Positions 56,175-64,000 of a stretch of 64,000 nucleotides of DNA are shown one piece after another. The notes beneath the pieces were generated by a model. It did no database searches. It saw nothing but the letters and a program-made list of their open reading frames with translations, and was not told the origin of the DNA. A program made the translations under genes and the position numbers. Each line of letters starts with the position of its first letter. Position 1 is the stretch's first letter. Source of the DNA: Poseidonibacter parvus (GTDB lineage: Bacteria > Campylobacterota > Campylobacteria > Campylobacterales > Arcobacteraceae). The stretch covers positions 868,001-932,000 of the forward strand of contig NZ_CP019070.1 of assembly GCF_001956695.1 (NCBI RefSeq), given 5' to 3'.

Positions 56175-57597
56175 TTTATTTACACAAATTTTATTAATTA
56201 TGTGTTTAGGTTATTACCTAATCACAAACTTACAGTGGTACAACTATAAACTAGAACGAGTTGTTTTAAAACATCATAAATGGCAATGGCATATAACTTA
56301 CTTTTTTACTCCTATTGTACTTTTTTATTTAATACCAACTATTTACTATTCAATATATTTTTATGTATTGTATTTAACAAGTTTTATTATATGGAATAGA
56401 AAACTTGACCGTCCTGTTGTTTTAACATCTAGAGTGAAAAGATTTCTAGCAATACTTTTATTCGCAACATTTGCAATTTCTGGTTTATGTTTAGCAAGTC
56501 CTGAATGTAATAATACCTTTGTATTTATTCCTTTAATAATCGCTTATGTAGTATCACTAGTATTAGAAAAAATATTCTTTATATCTTTTAAACATAAAGG
56601 AAAGCAAAGAGTTCATAGTATTACTGGTTTAAAAATTATTGCAATTACTGCATCTTACGGAAAAACATCAATTAAAAACTACTTACATCATGTTTTAAAG
56701 AAAAAATATAAAACATACAAAACTCCAAGATCTGTAAATACAATTGGTGGAATTGTATTAGATGTAAATAGAGATATTCCTCTTGATACACAAATATACA
56801 TTGCAGAAGCAGGTGCTAGAGAAAAAGGTGACATTGAAGAAATATCAATGTTTCTTGAACCTCAAATTTGTGTGATTGGTAGTGTTGGAGAGCAACACAT
56901 TGAATATTTTAAGACCTTAGATAATATTATTCATACAAAAATGGAACTTTTAAAATCTCCTCGAATGCAAAAAGGTTTTGTTCACGAAAGTGTACCTATT
57001 AAAGATTATGAAACTATTACAAAATTTCCAAATAACTTACATATTACAAAAAGCTCACTAGATGGCATTTGGTTTGATGTGGAAGTAAATGGTAATTTAG
57101 AACATTTCCATGCACCAATTCTTGGAAGTTTTAATGCAATTAATTTAACAGCAGTAATATTAGTTGCTCATGAATTAGGTATGAGTATTGATGAGATTAA
57201 ACTTGCACTAAAATCTTTACCTCAAGTTGAACATAGATTACAACTTATAAAAGCAGGTGGAAAAGTAATTGTTGATGATTCTTTTAATGGAAATTTAGAA
57301 GGAATGCTTGAAGCTGTAAATATCTGTTCTACTTATGAAGGTAGAAAGGTAATTATAACGCCAGGTTTAGTTGAATCAACAGATGAAGCAAATATCTTAC
57401 TTGCAAAAGAAATAAACGAAAAATTTGATTATGTAATTTTAACAGGAAGTTTAAATACTCAATTATTAAGTGCACACATAGATTCACAAAAAATATTTAT
57501 TTTAAAAGATAAAGCTTTAATGGAAAATACCTTGGCTGAGCAAACACGAGTAGGGGATCTAATACTTTTTGCAAATGATGCACCAAACTTTATATAG
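56161..57597 (+). CDS. murF: MurF ligase with N-terminal membrane segments
   Basis: Adds D-Ala-D-Ala to UDP-MurNAc-tripeptide. The 478 residues start with hydrophobic spans (about 5-25, 45-80, 95-140), then the Mur ligase core: ATP loop ITASYGKTSIKN, TPRSVNTIGG, AEAGAREKGDI, GSVGEQHIEYF, and the C-terminal VDDSFNGNLEGM and TPGLVESTDEAN. A membrane-attached MurF is a trait of Campylobacterota. It directly follows ddl and the hydrolase gene, matching pathway order. Confidence 0.94.
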   Translation: MEYFNLFTQILLIMCLGYYLITNLQWYNYKLERVVLKHHKWQWHITYFFTPIVLFYLIPTIYYSIYFYVLYLTSFIIWNRKLDRPVVLTSRVKRFLAILLFATFAISGLCLASPECNNTFVFIPLIIAYVVSLVLEKIFFISFKHKGKQRVHSITGLKIIAITASYGKTSIKNYLHHVLKKKYKTYKTPRSVNTIGGIVLDVNRDIPLDTQIYIAEAGAREKGDIEEISMFLEPQICVIGSVGEQHIEYFKTLDNIIHTKMELLKSPRMQKGFVHESVPIKDYETITKFPNNLHITKSSLDGIWFDVEVNGNLEHFHAPILGSFNAINLTAVILVAHELGMSIDEIKLALKSLPQVEHRLQLIKAGGKVIVDDSFNGNLEGMLEAVNICSTYEGRKVIITPGLVESTDEANILLAKEINEKFDYVILTGSLNTQLLSAHIDSQKIFILKDKALMENTLAEQTRVGDLILFANDAPNFI

Positions 57598-57605
57598 GAT
57601 ATAAA

Positions 57606-58094
57606 ATGGAACACTTATATGCACCATGGCGATATGAATATGTTAGTGAAGAAAAAATTGAAGGATGTATTTTTTGTCATATATCTAAAAATATAGATGA
57701 TGAAAAACTTCAAGTTCTTTTTAGTGATGAATTTTGTTATGTTGTTATGAATAAGTTTCCATACTCACCAGGTCATATGATGGTTATTCCACACTTTCAC
57801 ACAGATAAAATTGAAGAACTAGATGATAATACTTGGAACGCTATGAGTGTAAGAGTAAGACAAGGGGTAAAGCTTTTAAAAGATGTTATGTCTTGTGAAG
57901 GTGTAAATATTGGTATGAATCTTGGAAAAGCAGCAGGAGCTGGAATTGAACAGCATGTTCACTATCATATGCTTCCTAGATGGCTTGGCGATACAAATTT
58001 TATTACTTCAATTGCAACAGCTAGAGTTTATCCTGCAAATTTTGACGAAATTTATACAAAGTTAAAATCTAAATCAAATAAATATTTTATTTAA
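57606..58094 (+). CDS. HIT family hydrolase/transferase
   Basis: A 162-residue histidine-triad protein with CIFCHISKN near the N-terminus (possible Zn site), VVMNKFPYSPGHMMVIPHFH, and the triad GIEQHVHYHMLPRW. Such proteins cleave or transfer nucleotidyl groups (Ap4A phosphorylase-like or Hint-like). The gene starts 8 bp after murF. The precise substrate is open. Confidence 0.92.
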   Translation: MEHLYAPWRYEYVSEEKIEGCIFCHISKNIDDEKLQVLFSDEFCYVVMNKFPYSPGHMMVIPHFHTDKIEELDDNTWNAMSVRVRQGVKLLKDVMSCEGVNIGMNLGKAAGAGIEQHVHYHMLPRWLGDTNFITSIATARVYPANFDEIYTKLKSKSNKYFI

Positions 58095-58141
58095 TCAATT
58101 ATGTAGTAAAATTCTAAATTATTAATTTAGGATTTATATCT

Positions 58142-59356
58142 ATGAAAAACTCACTTAAAAACTTTTATAAGAACAACTTTACTTATTCAGGAAAAGAAAA
58201 ACTATCAAAACTAACAATATTATTTATAATACTTCTTAATATATTTGTTTTTATAACAATTGGATTAGGAATTGATTTTCAAATAAAAGTTTTAAATAAT
58301 CCAAATACATCTTTTTCTTCACAGTGTAGAAATATTCTAAACTCTAAAAGTCTAAACGATTACAATAATTATATTTTTATGTCAGGAACATACAATAGTA
58401 AATATCAAAGTATTAAAAATTTAGAAATTGATGAGAGGTGTACTACTATTATTGATACTAAATTAGATGCAGTTAAAAAAGAGCATAATATTAAAGTATT
58501 AAGACAAAATGAAAGAATACTAAATAACAAGCAAAATAAGATAAATAATGAATTATCGTATTTAAGAGAAAATTATAATACAGTATTATTTGAAAAAATG
58601 TCGGCACAAAAATCTGATAAATCAATTATAAAAGATGATATCTCATCTGAGAATATAAAAGAAAAATACAACTCGTACTTAGAAGAAAATGAAAAGTTAA
58701 AAAAAGAAAAGCAAAATATCAGAAAGGAATTTACTGATTCTAAAAGTGTAAAAGAATTAAATGCCTTTGTTAACATTAATAAAAAACAAATATTAGATGA
58801 TTATAAAACTCAAAGTAAATCTTACGCACTTAAAAAAGAGTTAATTACATTAATATTTTTATTACCACTTTTTTTATTGTCATTTTATATAATGAAAAGG
58901 TATTTAAAGAATGAAAAATACACATTATATGTAATGTTCAAAAACATTGTAGTAGTTATATTAATTCCAATAGTTATTTCTGTATTAACTCTAATTTATA
59001 TGTTACTACCAAAAGTCTTTCTTGAAAAAGTATTAAAATTCTTTTATGAAATAGAAGTACCTTTTGTAGTGTATTATTTTGCAATTGCTTTTTTTGTATT
59101 TGTTTTTGGATATTTAATAGTAAAAATTCAAAAAAGATTTAGAGAAAATCAGAAAAAACTAGAAGAAAATTCTATTTCAAATACTGAAAGTTATAACAAA
59201 AGTATTTGTTTTAAATGTTCTAATAAAGTAGACTACTTAAATATGAGCTTTTGTCCATGTTGTAAAAATGAATTAAAAGTTAAATGTCCTAATTGTAATA
59301 AGGAAACGATAAAGAATTTGAAGCATTGTTATAATTGCGGTAATGATCTAAAATAA
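58142..59356 (+). CDS. membrane protein with coiled coil and double zinc ribbon
   Basis: A 404-residue protein of unknown function. One span at about 25-47, a Lys/Glu-rich coiled coil (about 110-215), three spans in 230-345, and a C-terminal double zinc ribbon (about 352-404) with pairs CFKC, CPCC, CPNC and CYNC. The ribbon should be cytoplasmic if the even number of spans holds. It stands between the HIT gene and the S10 operon. Confidence 0.72.
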   Translation: MKNSLKNFYKNNFTYSGKEKLSKLTILFIILLNIFVFITIGLGIDFQIKVLNNPNTSFSSQCRNILNSKSLNDYNNYIFMSGTYNSKYQSIKNLEIDERCTTIIDTKLDAVKKEHNIKVLRQNERILNNKQNKINNELSYLRENYNTVLFEKMSAQKSDKSIIKDDISSENIKEKYNSYLEENEKLKKEKQNIRKEFTDSKSVKELNAFVNINKKQILDDYKTQSKSYALKKELITLIFLLPLFLLSFYIMKRYLKNEKYTLYVMFKNIVVVILIPIVISVLTLIYMLLPKVFLEKVLKFFYEIEVPFVVYYFAIAFFVFVFGYLIVKIQKRFRENQKKLEENSISNTESYNKSICFKCSNKVDYLNMSFCPCCKNELKVKCPNCNKETIKNLKHCYNCGNDLK

Positions 59357-59473
59357 ATAGTTGAACTTAAGTTTTAAACTTATTACTAACTTAAAAACAT
59401 ATTCAAAATACAATAGTTATCCTTTTTAAAAGGAAATAAATTAGTGCTTTTTCAATACAAAACCCCATTATAC

Positions 59474-59502
59474 TTGACATTTAATCCCATTTAAGTTATA
59501 AT
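59474..59502 (+). promoter_or_regulatory. consensus promoter of the S10 ribosomal operon
   Basis: A perfect TTGACA (59474-59479) and a perfect TATAAT (59497-59502) are separated by 17 bp, the ideal sigma-70 arrangement. It is 67 bp upstream of the rpsJ ATG. This strength fits a ribosomal protein operon. Confidence 0.93.
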
Positions 59503-59519
59503 CCGCGTCCATAAAAAGG

Positions 59520-59548
59520 GTTAGAGTGCGATTTATCGTGTATCTAAC
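59520..59548 (+). promoter_or_regulatory. hairpin in the S10 operon leader
   Basis: GTTAGA (59520-59525) can pair with TCTAAC (59543-59548), enclosing an inner CGAT/ATCG stem (59529-59538). It lies in the short untranslated leader between the promoter and the rpsJ ribosome site (AAAGGA, 59558-59563). It may be a target for ribosomal-protein feedback, which is inference. Confidence 0.45.
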
Positions 59549-59568
59549 GAGTTCTTTAAAGGAAAAAA

Positions 59569-59883
59569 ATGGAAAAAATTAGATTAAAGTTAAAAGCTTA
59601 CGATCACAGAGTTTTAGACAGAAGTGTTGCTTCAATAGTTGAAGCTGTTAAGAGAACTGGTGCTGAGTTGAGAGGTCCTATACCTTTACCAACAAAGATT
59701 AGAAGATATACAGTTCTAAAAGGTCCTCACGTTAATAAGGATTCTAGAGAGCAATTTGAAATCAGAGTTCATTCAAGAATGATTGATATTATAGCTGCAA
59801 CTCCAGATACAGTAGATTCATTAATGAAACTTGACTTAGCTCCAGAAGTTGATGTTGAAGTTAGATCTATGGGTCAAGAATAA
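59569..59883 (+). CDS. rpsJ: 30S ribosomal protein S10
   Basis: Small-subunit protein, also the NusE antitermination factor. The 104 residues read [34 protein letters not shown] and [11 protein letters not shown], the standard S10 sequence. It is the first gene of the S10 operon, behind a consensus promoter and AAAGGA site. Confidence 0.99.
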   Translation: MEKIRLKLKAYDHRVLDRSVASIVEAVKRTGAELRGPIPLPTKIRRYTVLKGPHVNKDSREQFEIRVHSRMIDIIAATPDTVDSLMKLDLAPEVDVEVRSMGQE

Positions 59884-59896
59884 GAAAGGGTAATAA

Positions 59897-60472
59897 ATGG
59901 AATTTATCGTAGAAAAAATTGGTATGAGTAGAACTGTTTCAGTTCCTGCTGTTCCTGTTACACTTTTAAGAGTTCTTGATACTAAGGTATGTGAAGTGAC
60001 TGACGGTGTAGCATTTGTTTCTTATGCATCTGGTAAAAAGATGAATAAAACAATTGAAGGGCAACAAAAGAAATTCGACTTATCTAAAGAGTTTAACAGA
60101 TTTGCAACTTTAGAAGTAGCAAACACTGAAGCTGGTGATTTAGATGTAAGTGGTTTATCAGAAGCAAAAGTATTAAAAACAACTTTTAACACTAAAGGTA
60201 GAGGTTTCTCTGGTGTAGTTAAAAGATGGAACTTTGCAGGTGGTAGAGCATCTCACGGTCATAGAATGGGTAAAAGAACTGGTTCAATTGGTAATGCTGA
60301 ATGGCCAGGTAGAGTTCAACCAGGTAAGAAAATGCCAGGACAATACGGAAATACAACTGTTAGCGTTAAAAATGATGTAGTATCATTTGATGCAGAAACT
60401 GGAATTTTAGTAGTAAAAGGTTCAGTATCTGGTGCAAACGGTAGATTAGGAAAAGTAAAGGTTGCTAAATGA
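59897..60472 (+). CDS. rplC: 50S ribosomal protein L3
   Basis: The 191 residues start with [13 protein letters not shown] and include the conserved internal loop [20 protein letters not shown] and [15 protein letters not shown], near the peptidyl transferase centre. It lies 13 bp after rpsJ and overlaps rplD by 4 bp. Confidence 0.98.
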   Translation: MEFIVEKIGMSRTVSVPAVPVTLLRVLDTKVCEVTDGVAFVSYASGKKMNKTIEGQQKKFDLSKEFNRFATLEVANTEAGDLDVSGLSEAKVLKTTFNTKGRGFSGVVKRWNFAGGRASHGHRMGKRTGSIGNAEWPGRVQPGKKMPGQYGNTTVSVKNDVVSFDAETGILVVKGSVSGANGRLGKVKVAK

Positions 60473-61080
60473 GTAATGCAATAGTATTAAATGACAAATT
60501 TGAAGCTAATGGTGATGTAGCATTACCAGCTAAGTTTGCTGAGATTAACTCTCACAACTTATATTTATATGCTAAATCATACTTAGCAGCTCAAAGAGCA
60601 AATACTGCTAGAGTTAAAAATAGATCAGAAGTTAGAGGTGGTGGTAAAAAACCTAAAGCTCAAAAAGGTTCTGGTGGTGCTAGATGGGGTTCTAAAAGAT
60701 CTCCTTTATTCGTTGGTGGGGGTCAAGTTTTTGGTCCTACTAAGAGAAACTATGTACAAAAAGTAAATAAAAAACAAAAAGCTTTAGCATTAAGTTTTGC
60801 CTTAAATGCACAAGCTGAAAATGGTTCTTTATTTATAACTGATTCAATTACAGTTGAATCTGGTAAAACAAAAGACGCACTAGCGATTTTAAACAAATTA
60901 AACCAAAGAGATACTCTAGTTGTAGTTGATACAATTGATGAGAAAACATACTTAGCGTTTAGAAATGTTAAAAATTGTTACATGATTGAAAAGCAAGAAG
61001 TTAACGCTTATTTAATTGCAGCATACCATTCAGTACTAATTGAAAAATCAGTATTTGAATCATTAACAAAAGAGGCTTAA
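60469..61080 (+). CDS. rplD: 50S ribosomal protein L4
   Basis: The 203 residues include [20 protein letters not shown] and [21 protein letters not shown], the tunnel-lining loop of L4. In enteric bacteria L4 represses its own operon; whether it does so here is unknown, although the leader has a hairpin. Confidence 0.98.
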   Translation: MSNAIVLNDKFEANGDVALPAKFAEINSHNLYLYAKSYLAAQRANTARVKNRSEVRGGGKKPKAQKGSGGARWGSKRSPLFVGGGQVFGPTKRNYVQKVNKKQKALALSFALNAQAENGSLFITDSITVESGKTKDALAILNKLNQRDTLVVVDTIDEKTYLAFRNVKNCYMIEKQEVNAYLIAAYHSVLIEKSVFESLTKEA

Positions 61081-61081
61081 G

Positions 61082-61363
61082 ATGGCAGATATAACAGATA
61101 TTAAAGCAATATTATATACAGAAAAAACGATTGAGCTTCAAGAAAATGGTGTAATCGTTGTTCAAACTAGTCCAAGAATGACTAAGAATGGACTAAAAGA
61201 AGTATTTAAAGAATATTTTGGTGTTACTCCATCAAAAGTTAATTCTTTAAGACAAAATGGAAAAGTTAAAAGATTTAAAGGGAAATTAGGTGCTAGACCA
61301 GATTTCAAAAAATTCTATGTAACATTACCAGAGGGCGCTGAAATAGCGAACCTTTCAGCTTAA
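61082..61363 (+). CDS. rplW: 50S ribosomal protein L23
   Basis: The 93 residues read [41 protein letters not shown] and [13 protein letters not shown], typical L23 at the tunnel exit. It starts 1 bp after rplD. Confidence 0.98.
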   Translation: MADITDIKAILYTEKTIELQENGVIVVQTSPRMTKNGLKEVFKEYFGVTPSKVNSLRQNGKVKRFKGKLGARPDFKKFYVTLPEGAEIANLSA

Positions 61364-61373
61364 GGAGATATGA

Positions 61374-62201
61374 ATGGCAATTAAAAAATTTAGACCAATA
61401 ACTCCTGCAAGAAGATTTATGTCTGTAATGGATACTTCTGATATTACTTCTAAACCAACAGTTAGATCTTTACTTGTAAGAGTAAAAGCTGCAGCTGGTA
61501 GAAATAATAACGGTAGAATCACTTCTAGACACAAAGAAGCAGGTGCTAAGAAATTATATAGAATTATTGATTTCAAAAGAAATAAATTCGGTGTAGAGGG
61601 TACTGTTTCAACTATTGAGTACGACCCATACAGAAACTGTAGAATTTGTTTAGTAACTTATGCTGATGGTGATAAAAGATATATCTTACAACCTTCTGGT
61701 TTAAAAGTTGGTGCTAAAATTCAAGCTGCTGAGTCAGGACTTGATATTTTACCAGGTAACGCAATGAGATTAATCAATATTCCAGTTGGTACTATGGTTC
61801 ATAACATTGAAATGAAACCAGGTAAAGGTGGACAAATCGCTAGATCTGCTGGTGGATATGCTCAAATCATGGGTAGAGAAGATAAGTATGTTATTCTTAG
61901 ACTTCCTTCAGGTGAAATGAGAAAAATTCTTTCTGTTTGTATTGCAACAATTGGTATTGTTGGAAATGAAGACTTCTCTAATATGGTTATCGGTAAAGCT
62001 GGTAGACAAAGACATTTAGGTAAGAGACCACAAACAAGAGGTTCTGCAATGAACCCAATTGATCACCCGCATGGTGGTGGTGAAGGTAAAACTAACTCTG
62101 GAAGACATCCTGTTACTCCATGGGGTATGCCAACTAAAGGTTATAAAACTAGAAAGAAAAAAGCTAGTGATAAACTAATCATTTCAAGAAAAAAGAAGTA
62201 A
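61374..62201 (+). CDS. rplB: 50S ribosomal protein L2
   Basis: The 275 residues include [39 protein letters not shown] and the C-terminal [16 protein letters not shown] with the conserved histidine near the peptidyl transferase centre. AGGAGAT precedes the ATG. Confidence 0.99.
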   Translation: MAIKKFRPITPARRFMSVMDTSDITSKPTVRSLLVRVKAAAGRNNNGRITSRHKEAGAKKLYRIIDFKRNKFGVEGTVSTIEYDPYRNCRICLVTYADGDKRYILQPSGLKVGAKIQAAESGLDILPGNAMRLINIPVGTMVHNIEMKPGKGGQIARSAGGYAQIMGREDKYVILRLPSGEMRKILSVCIATIGIVGNEDFSNMVIGKAGRQRHLGKRPQTRGSAMNPIDHPHGGGEGKTNSGRHPVTPWGMPTKGYKTRKKKASDKLIISRKKK

Positions 62202-62210
62202 GGGTTTAAG

Positions 62211-62486
62211 ATGTCAAGATCAATAAAAAAAGGTCCATTTATAGACGCACACTTATTAAAGAAAGTTCAAAAAGCTGTTGAAGCTAATGATAAAAAACCA
62301 ATCAAAACTTGGTCAAGAAGATCTATGATCTTACCAGATATGATTGGACTTACTTTTAATGTGCACAATGGAAGAAACTTCGTTCCTGTAAATGTTACAG
62401 AGAACCATGTTGGATATAAATTAGGTGAATTTGCACCTACTAGAACGTTTAAGGGCCATAAAGGTTCTGTTCAAAGAAAGGCGTAA
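62211..62486 (+). CDS. rpsS: 30S ribosomal protein S19
   Basis: The 91 residues read [36 protein letters not shown] and [14 protein letters not shown], the canonical S19 of the small-subunit head. Preceded by AGGGTTTAAG. Confidence 0.99.
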   Translation: MSRSIKKGPFIDAHLLKKVQKAVEANDKKPIKTWSRRSMILPDMIGLTFNVHNGRNFVPVNVTENHVGYKLGEFAPTRTFKGHKGSVQRKA

Positions 62487-62489
62487 TTG

Positions 62490-62822
62490 ATGGCAAGAGC
62501 AATATTAAAATTTATTAGACTTTCTCCTACAAAAGCAAGATTAATTGCTAGAGAAGTTCAAGGTATGAATGCTGAATATGCAATCGCATCATTAGAATTT
62601 ACTCCTAACAAGGCTGCTGGAATTATTTCTAAAGTAATTGCATCTGCTGTAGCAAATGCAGGTTTAGAACCAGAAAATGCTGTTATTACTTCTGCAAGAG
62701 TTGATAACGGTCCAGTTCTTAAGAGATTTACTCCAAGAGCAAGAGGAAGTGCTTCTCCAAAGCATAAACCAACTGCACATATTATGATTGAAGTAGCTGC
62801 TGCTGAAAAAGGAGACAAGTAA
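62490..62822 (+). CDS. rplV: 50S ribosomal protein L22
   Basis: The 110 residues include [16 protein letters not shown] and the tunnel hairpin [23 protein letters not shown] one codon earlier (62487) is open, but the ATG at 62490 gives the standard MARAILKFI start and AAAGAAAGG lies upstream. Its stop shares a base with the rpsC ATG. Confidence 0.98.
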   Translation: MARAILKFIRLSPTKARLIAREVQGMNAEYAIASLEFTPNKAAGIISKVIASAVANAGLEPENAVITSARVDNGPVLKRFTPRARGSASPKHKPTAHIMIEVAAAEKGDK

Positions 62823-63520
62823 TGGGTCAAAAAGTTAATCCAATAGGTTTAAGATTAGGTATCAATAGAAACTGGGAATCAAGATGGTTTCCAAAATTTT
62901 CTACAATGCCAGCAAACGTTTCTGAAGACGATAAAATTAGAAAATTCATTAAAAAAGAATTATACTATGCAGGTGTTGCATCTACTATCGTTGAAAGAAC
63001 TGCTAAAAAAATTAGAGTAACAATCGTTGCTGCTAGACCTGGTATCGTTATCGGTAAAAAAGGTGCAGACGTTGAGAAATTAAAAGCTAATCTTTCTAAA
63101 TTAGTTGGAAAAGAAATTGCTGTTAATATTAAAGAAGAGAGAAAACCACAATTATCTGGTCAACTTTCAGCTGAAAATGTTGCACAACAATTAGAAAGAA
63201 GAGTTGCATTCAGAAGAGCTATGAAAAGAGTTATGCAAAATGCACTTAAAGGCGGAGCTAAAGGTATTAAAGTTTCTGTTTCTGGTAGACTTGGTGGAGC
63301 TGAAATGGCTAGAACTGAGTGGTATTTAGAAGGTAGAGTTCCTTTACATACATTAAGAGCTAGAATTGATTACGGTTTTGCTGAAGCTCATACAACTTAC
63401 GGTTGTATTGGTATTAAAGTTTGGATCTTCAAAGGTGAAGTACTTGCTAAAGGTATTCCAGCTGAAAAAACTGAAGAAGAAAAACCAAAAAGAAGACCAC
63501 AAAAGAGAAGAGGTAAATAA
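62822..63520 (+). CDS. rpsC: 30S ribosomal protein S3
   Basis: The 232 residues have [19 protein letters not shown], the KH motif [13 protein letters not shown] and [16 protein letters not shown], with a basic C-terminal tail ([12 protein letters not shown]). S3 forms part of the mRNA entry helicase. Confidence 0.99.
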   Translation: MGQKVNPIGLRLGINRNWESRWFPKFSTMPANVSEDDKIRKFIKKELYYAGVASTIVERTAKKIRVTIVAARPGIVIGKKGADVEKLKANLSKLVGKEIAVNIKEERKPQLSGQLSAENVAQQLERRVAFRRAMKRVMQNALKGGAKGIKVSVSGRLGGAEMARTEWYLEGRVPLHTLRARIDYGFAEAHTTYGCIGIKVWIFKGEVLAKGIPAEKTEEEKPKRRPQKRRGK

Positions 63521-63522
63521 TT

Positions 63523-63948
63523 ATGTTAATGCCTAAAAGAACTAAATATAGAAAAATGATGAAGGGTCGAAATAGAGGTAAAGCTTCTAGAGGAACTTCA
63601 TTAGCATACGGTGATATCGGTCTTAAAGCTGTTGAGCACGGAAGAATTGATTCTAGACAAATCGAAGCTTCAAGAGTTGCAATGACAAGAAAAGTTAAAA
63701 GACAAGCTAAAGTTTGGATTATGGTATTCCCTGACAAGCCTCTTACTGCTAAACCATTAGAAACAAGAATGGGTAAAGGTAAAGGTGCAGTTGATAAATG
63801 GGTAATGAATATCAAGCCAGGTAGAATTTGTTTTGAAATGGCTGGTGTTAGTGATGAGTTAGCAAGAGAAGCTTTAACTTTAGCAATGCACAAATTACCA
63901 TTTAAAACAAAAATTGTAACAAAAGATAGCGAAAATGAACTATACTGA
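63523..63948 (+). CDS. rplP: 50S ribosomal protein L16
   Basis: The 141 residues begin [20 protein letters not shown] and include [21 protein letters not shown] split over the 80-100 region, as in bacterial L16. It overlaps rpmC by 14 bp. Confidence 0.98.
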   Translation: MLMPKRTKYRKMMKGRNRGKASRGTSLAYGDIGLKAVEHGRIDSRQIEASRVAMTRKVKRQAKVWIMVFPDKPLTAKPLETRMGKGKGAVDKWVMNIKPGRICFEMAGVSDELAREALTLAMHKLPFKTKIVTKDSENELY

Positions 63949-64000
63949 TTTAAAAGACAAAAGCTTACAAGAGCTTACGGAATTATTAAAAGAAAAAAAG
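63935..64000 (+). CDS. rpmC: 50S ribosomal protein L29 (3' part missing)
   Basis: Only the first 22 codons are in the window. They read [18 protein letters not shown] followed by KEKK, the N-terminal helix of L29. The ATG lies inside the end of rplP, 14 bp before its stop, as expected for coupled translation in the S10 operon. Confidence 0.93.
   Translation, partial: MNYTDLKDKSLQELTELLKEKK

Overview
This AT-rich window reads as a chromosome segment of a member of the Campylobacterota, most like the marine Arcobacter group. The evidence is the strong A/T bias in codons and spacers, the gene order apt-(trpB)-dedA-pepA ... ychF and ruvA-ddl-hydrolase-murF that I know from Helicobacter and Campylobacter, a RecO and a membrane-anchored MurF of the epsilon type, and many REC/PAS/HD-GYP and chemotaxis genes. 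I saw no rRNA, tRNA, CRISPR array, transposase or integrase.

Layout. (1) 1-9.4 kb, minus strand: one tightly packed housekeeping operon cvpA-lysS-glyA-SPOR protein-trpE-pdxJ-pdxA-P-loop ATPase-pyrH (pyrH is cut by the window edge). (2) 9.5-17.4 kb: ispG-dnaB, a pseudopilin, a periplasmic ATP-dependent DNA ligase on the minus strand, then apt-trpB-dedA-pepA. (3) 17.4-43.5 kb: an accessory sensory/adhesin block that separates pepA from ychF, which are neighbours in Helicobacter and Campylobacter. (4) 43.8-59.4 kb: ychF, an HDOD gene, recO, ppnP, a tandem NosL-like protein, superoxide reductase, thiL-truD, a CheZ-like protein, a haem-binding chemoreceptor, and ruvA-ddl-hydrolase-murF-HIT. (5) 59.5 kb to the end: a consensus promoter and the S10 ribosomal protein operon (rpsJ to rpmC, the last cut by the window edge).

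The accessory block is the interesting part. It holds a PhnD-like periplasmic binding protein with a membrane histidine kinase, an OmpR-type regulator with a REC-PAS protein, a FIST-sensor/kinase/REC-kinase/HD-GYP operon, a 7TM-DISM kinase with a second OmpR-type regulator, a TIGR03032-TPR/GNAT-like/APS-kinase operon, a two-partner secretion adhesin (tpsA-tpsB), a peroxiredoxin, and another REC-kinase and REC-PAS protein.

Reading the spacers by eye gave two families of promoter elements, each built of 11-bp-spaced direct repeats that sit at a fixed distance from a -10 box. Family 1 (TGATACTTTT-type) precedes the PhnD-like/kinase operon, the first regulator operon and the FIST operon. Family 2 (TTGAT-type) precedes the second regulator operon, the TIGR03032/APS-kinase operon and the tpsA-tpsB operon. 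The architecture is that expected for OmpR/PhoB-type regulators. The simplest model is two autoregulated two-component circuits, one wiring together the sensor operons (including a c-di-GMP phosphodiesterase) and one driving the secreted adhesin together with the APS-kinase operon. The repeats are seen in the sequence; the wiring is inferred.
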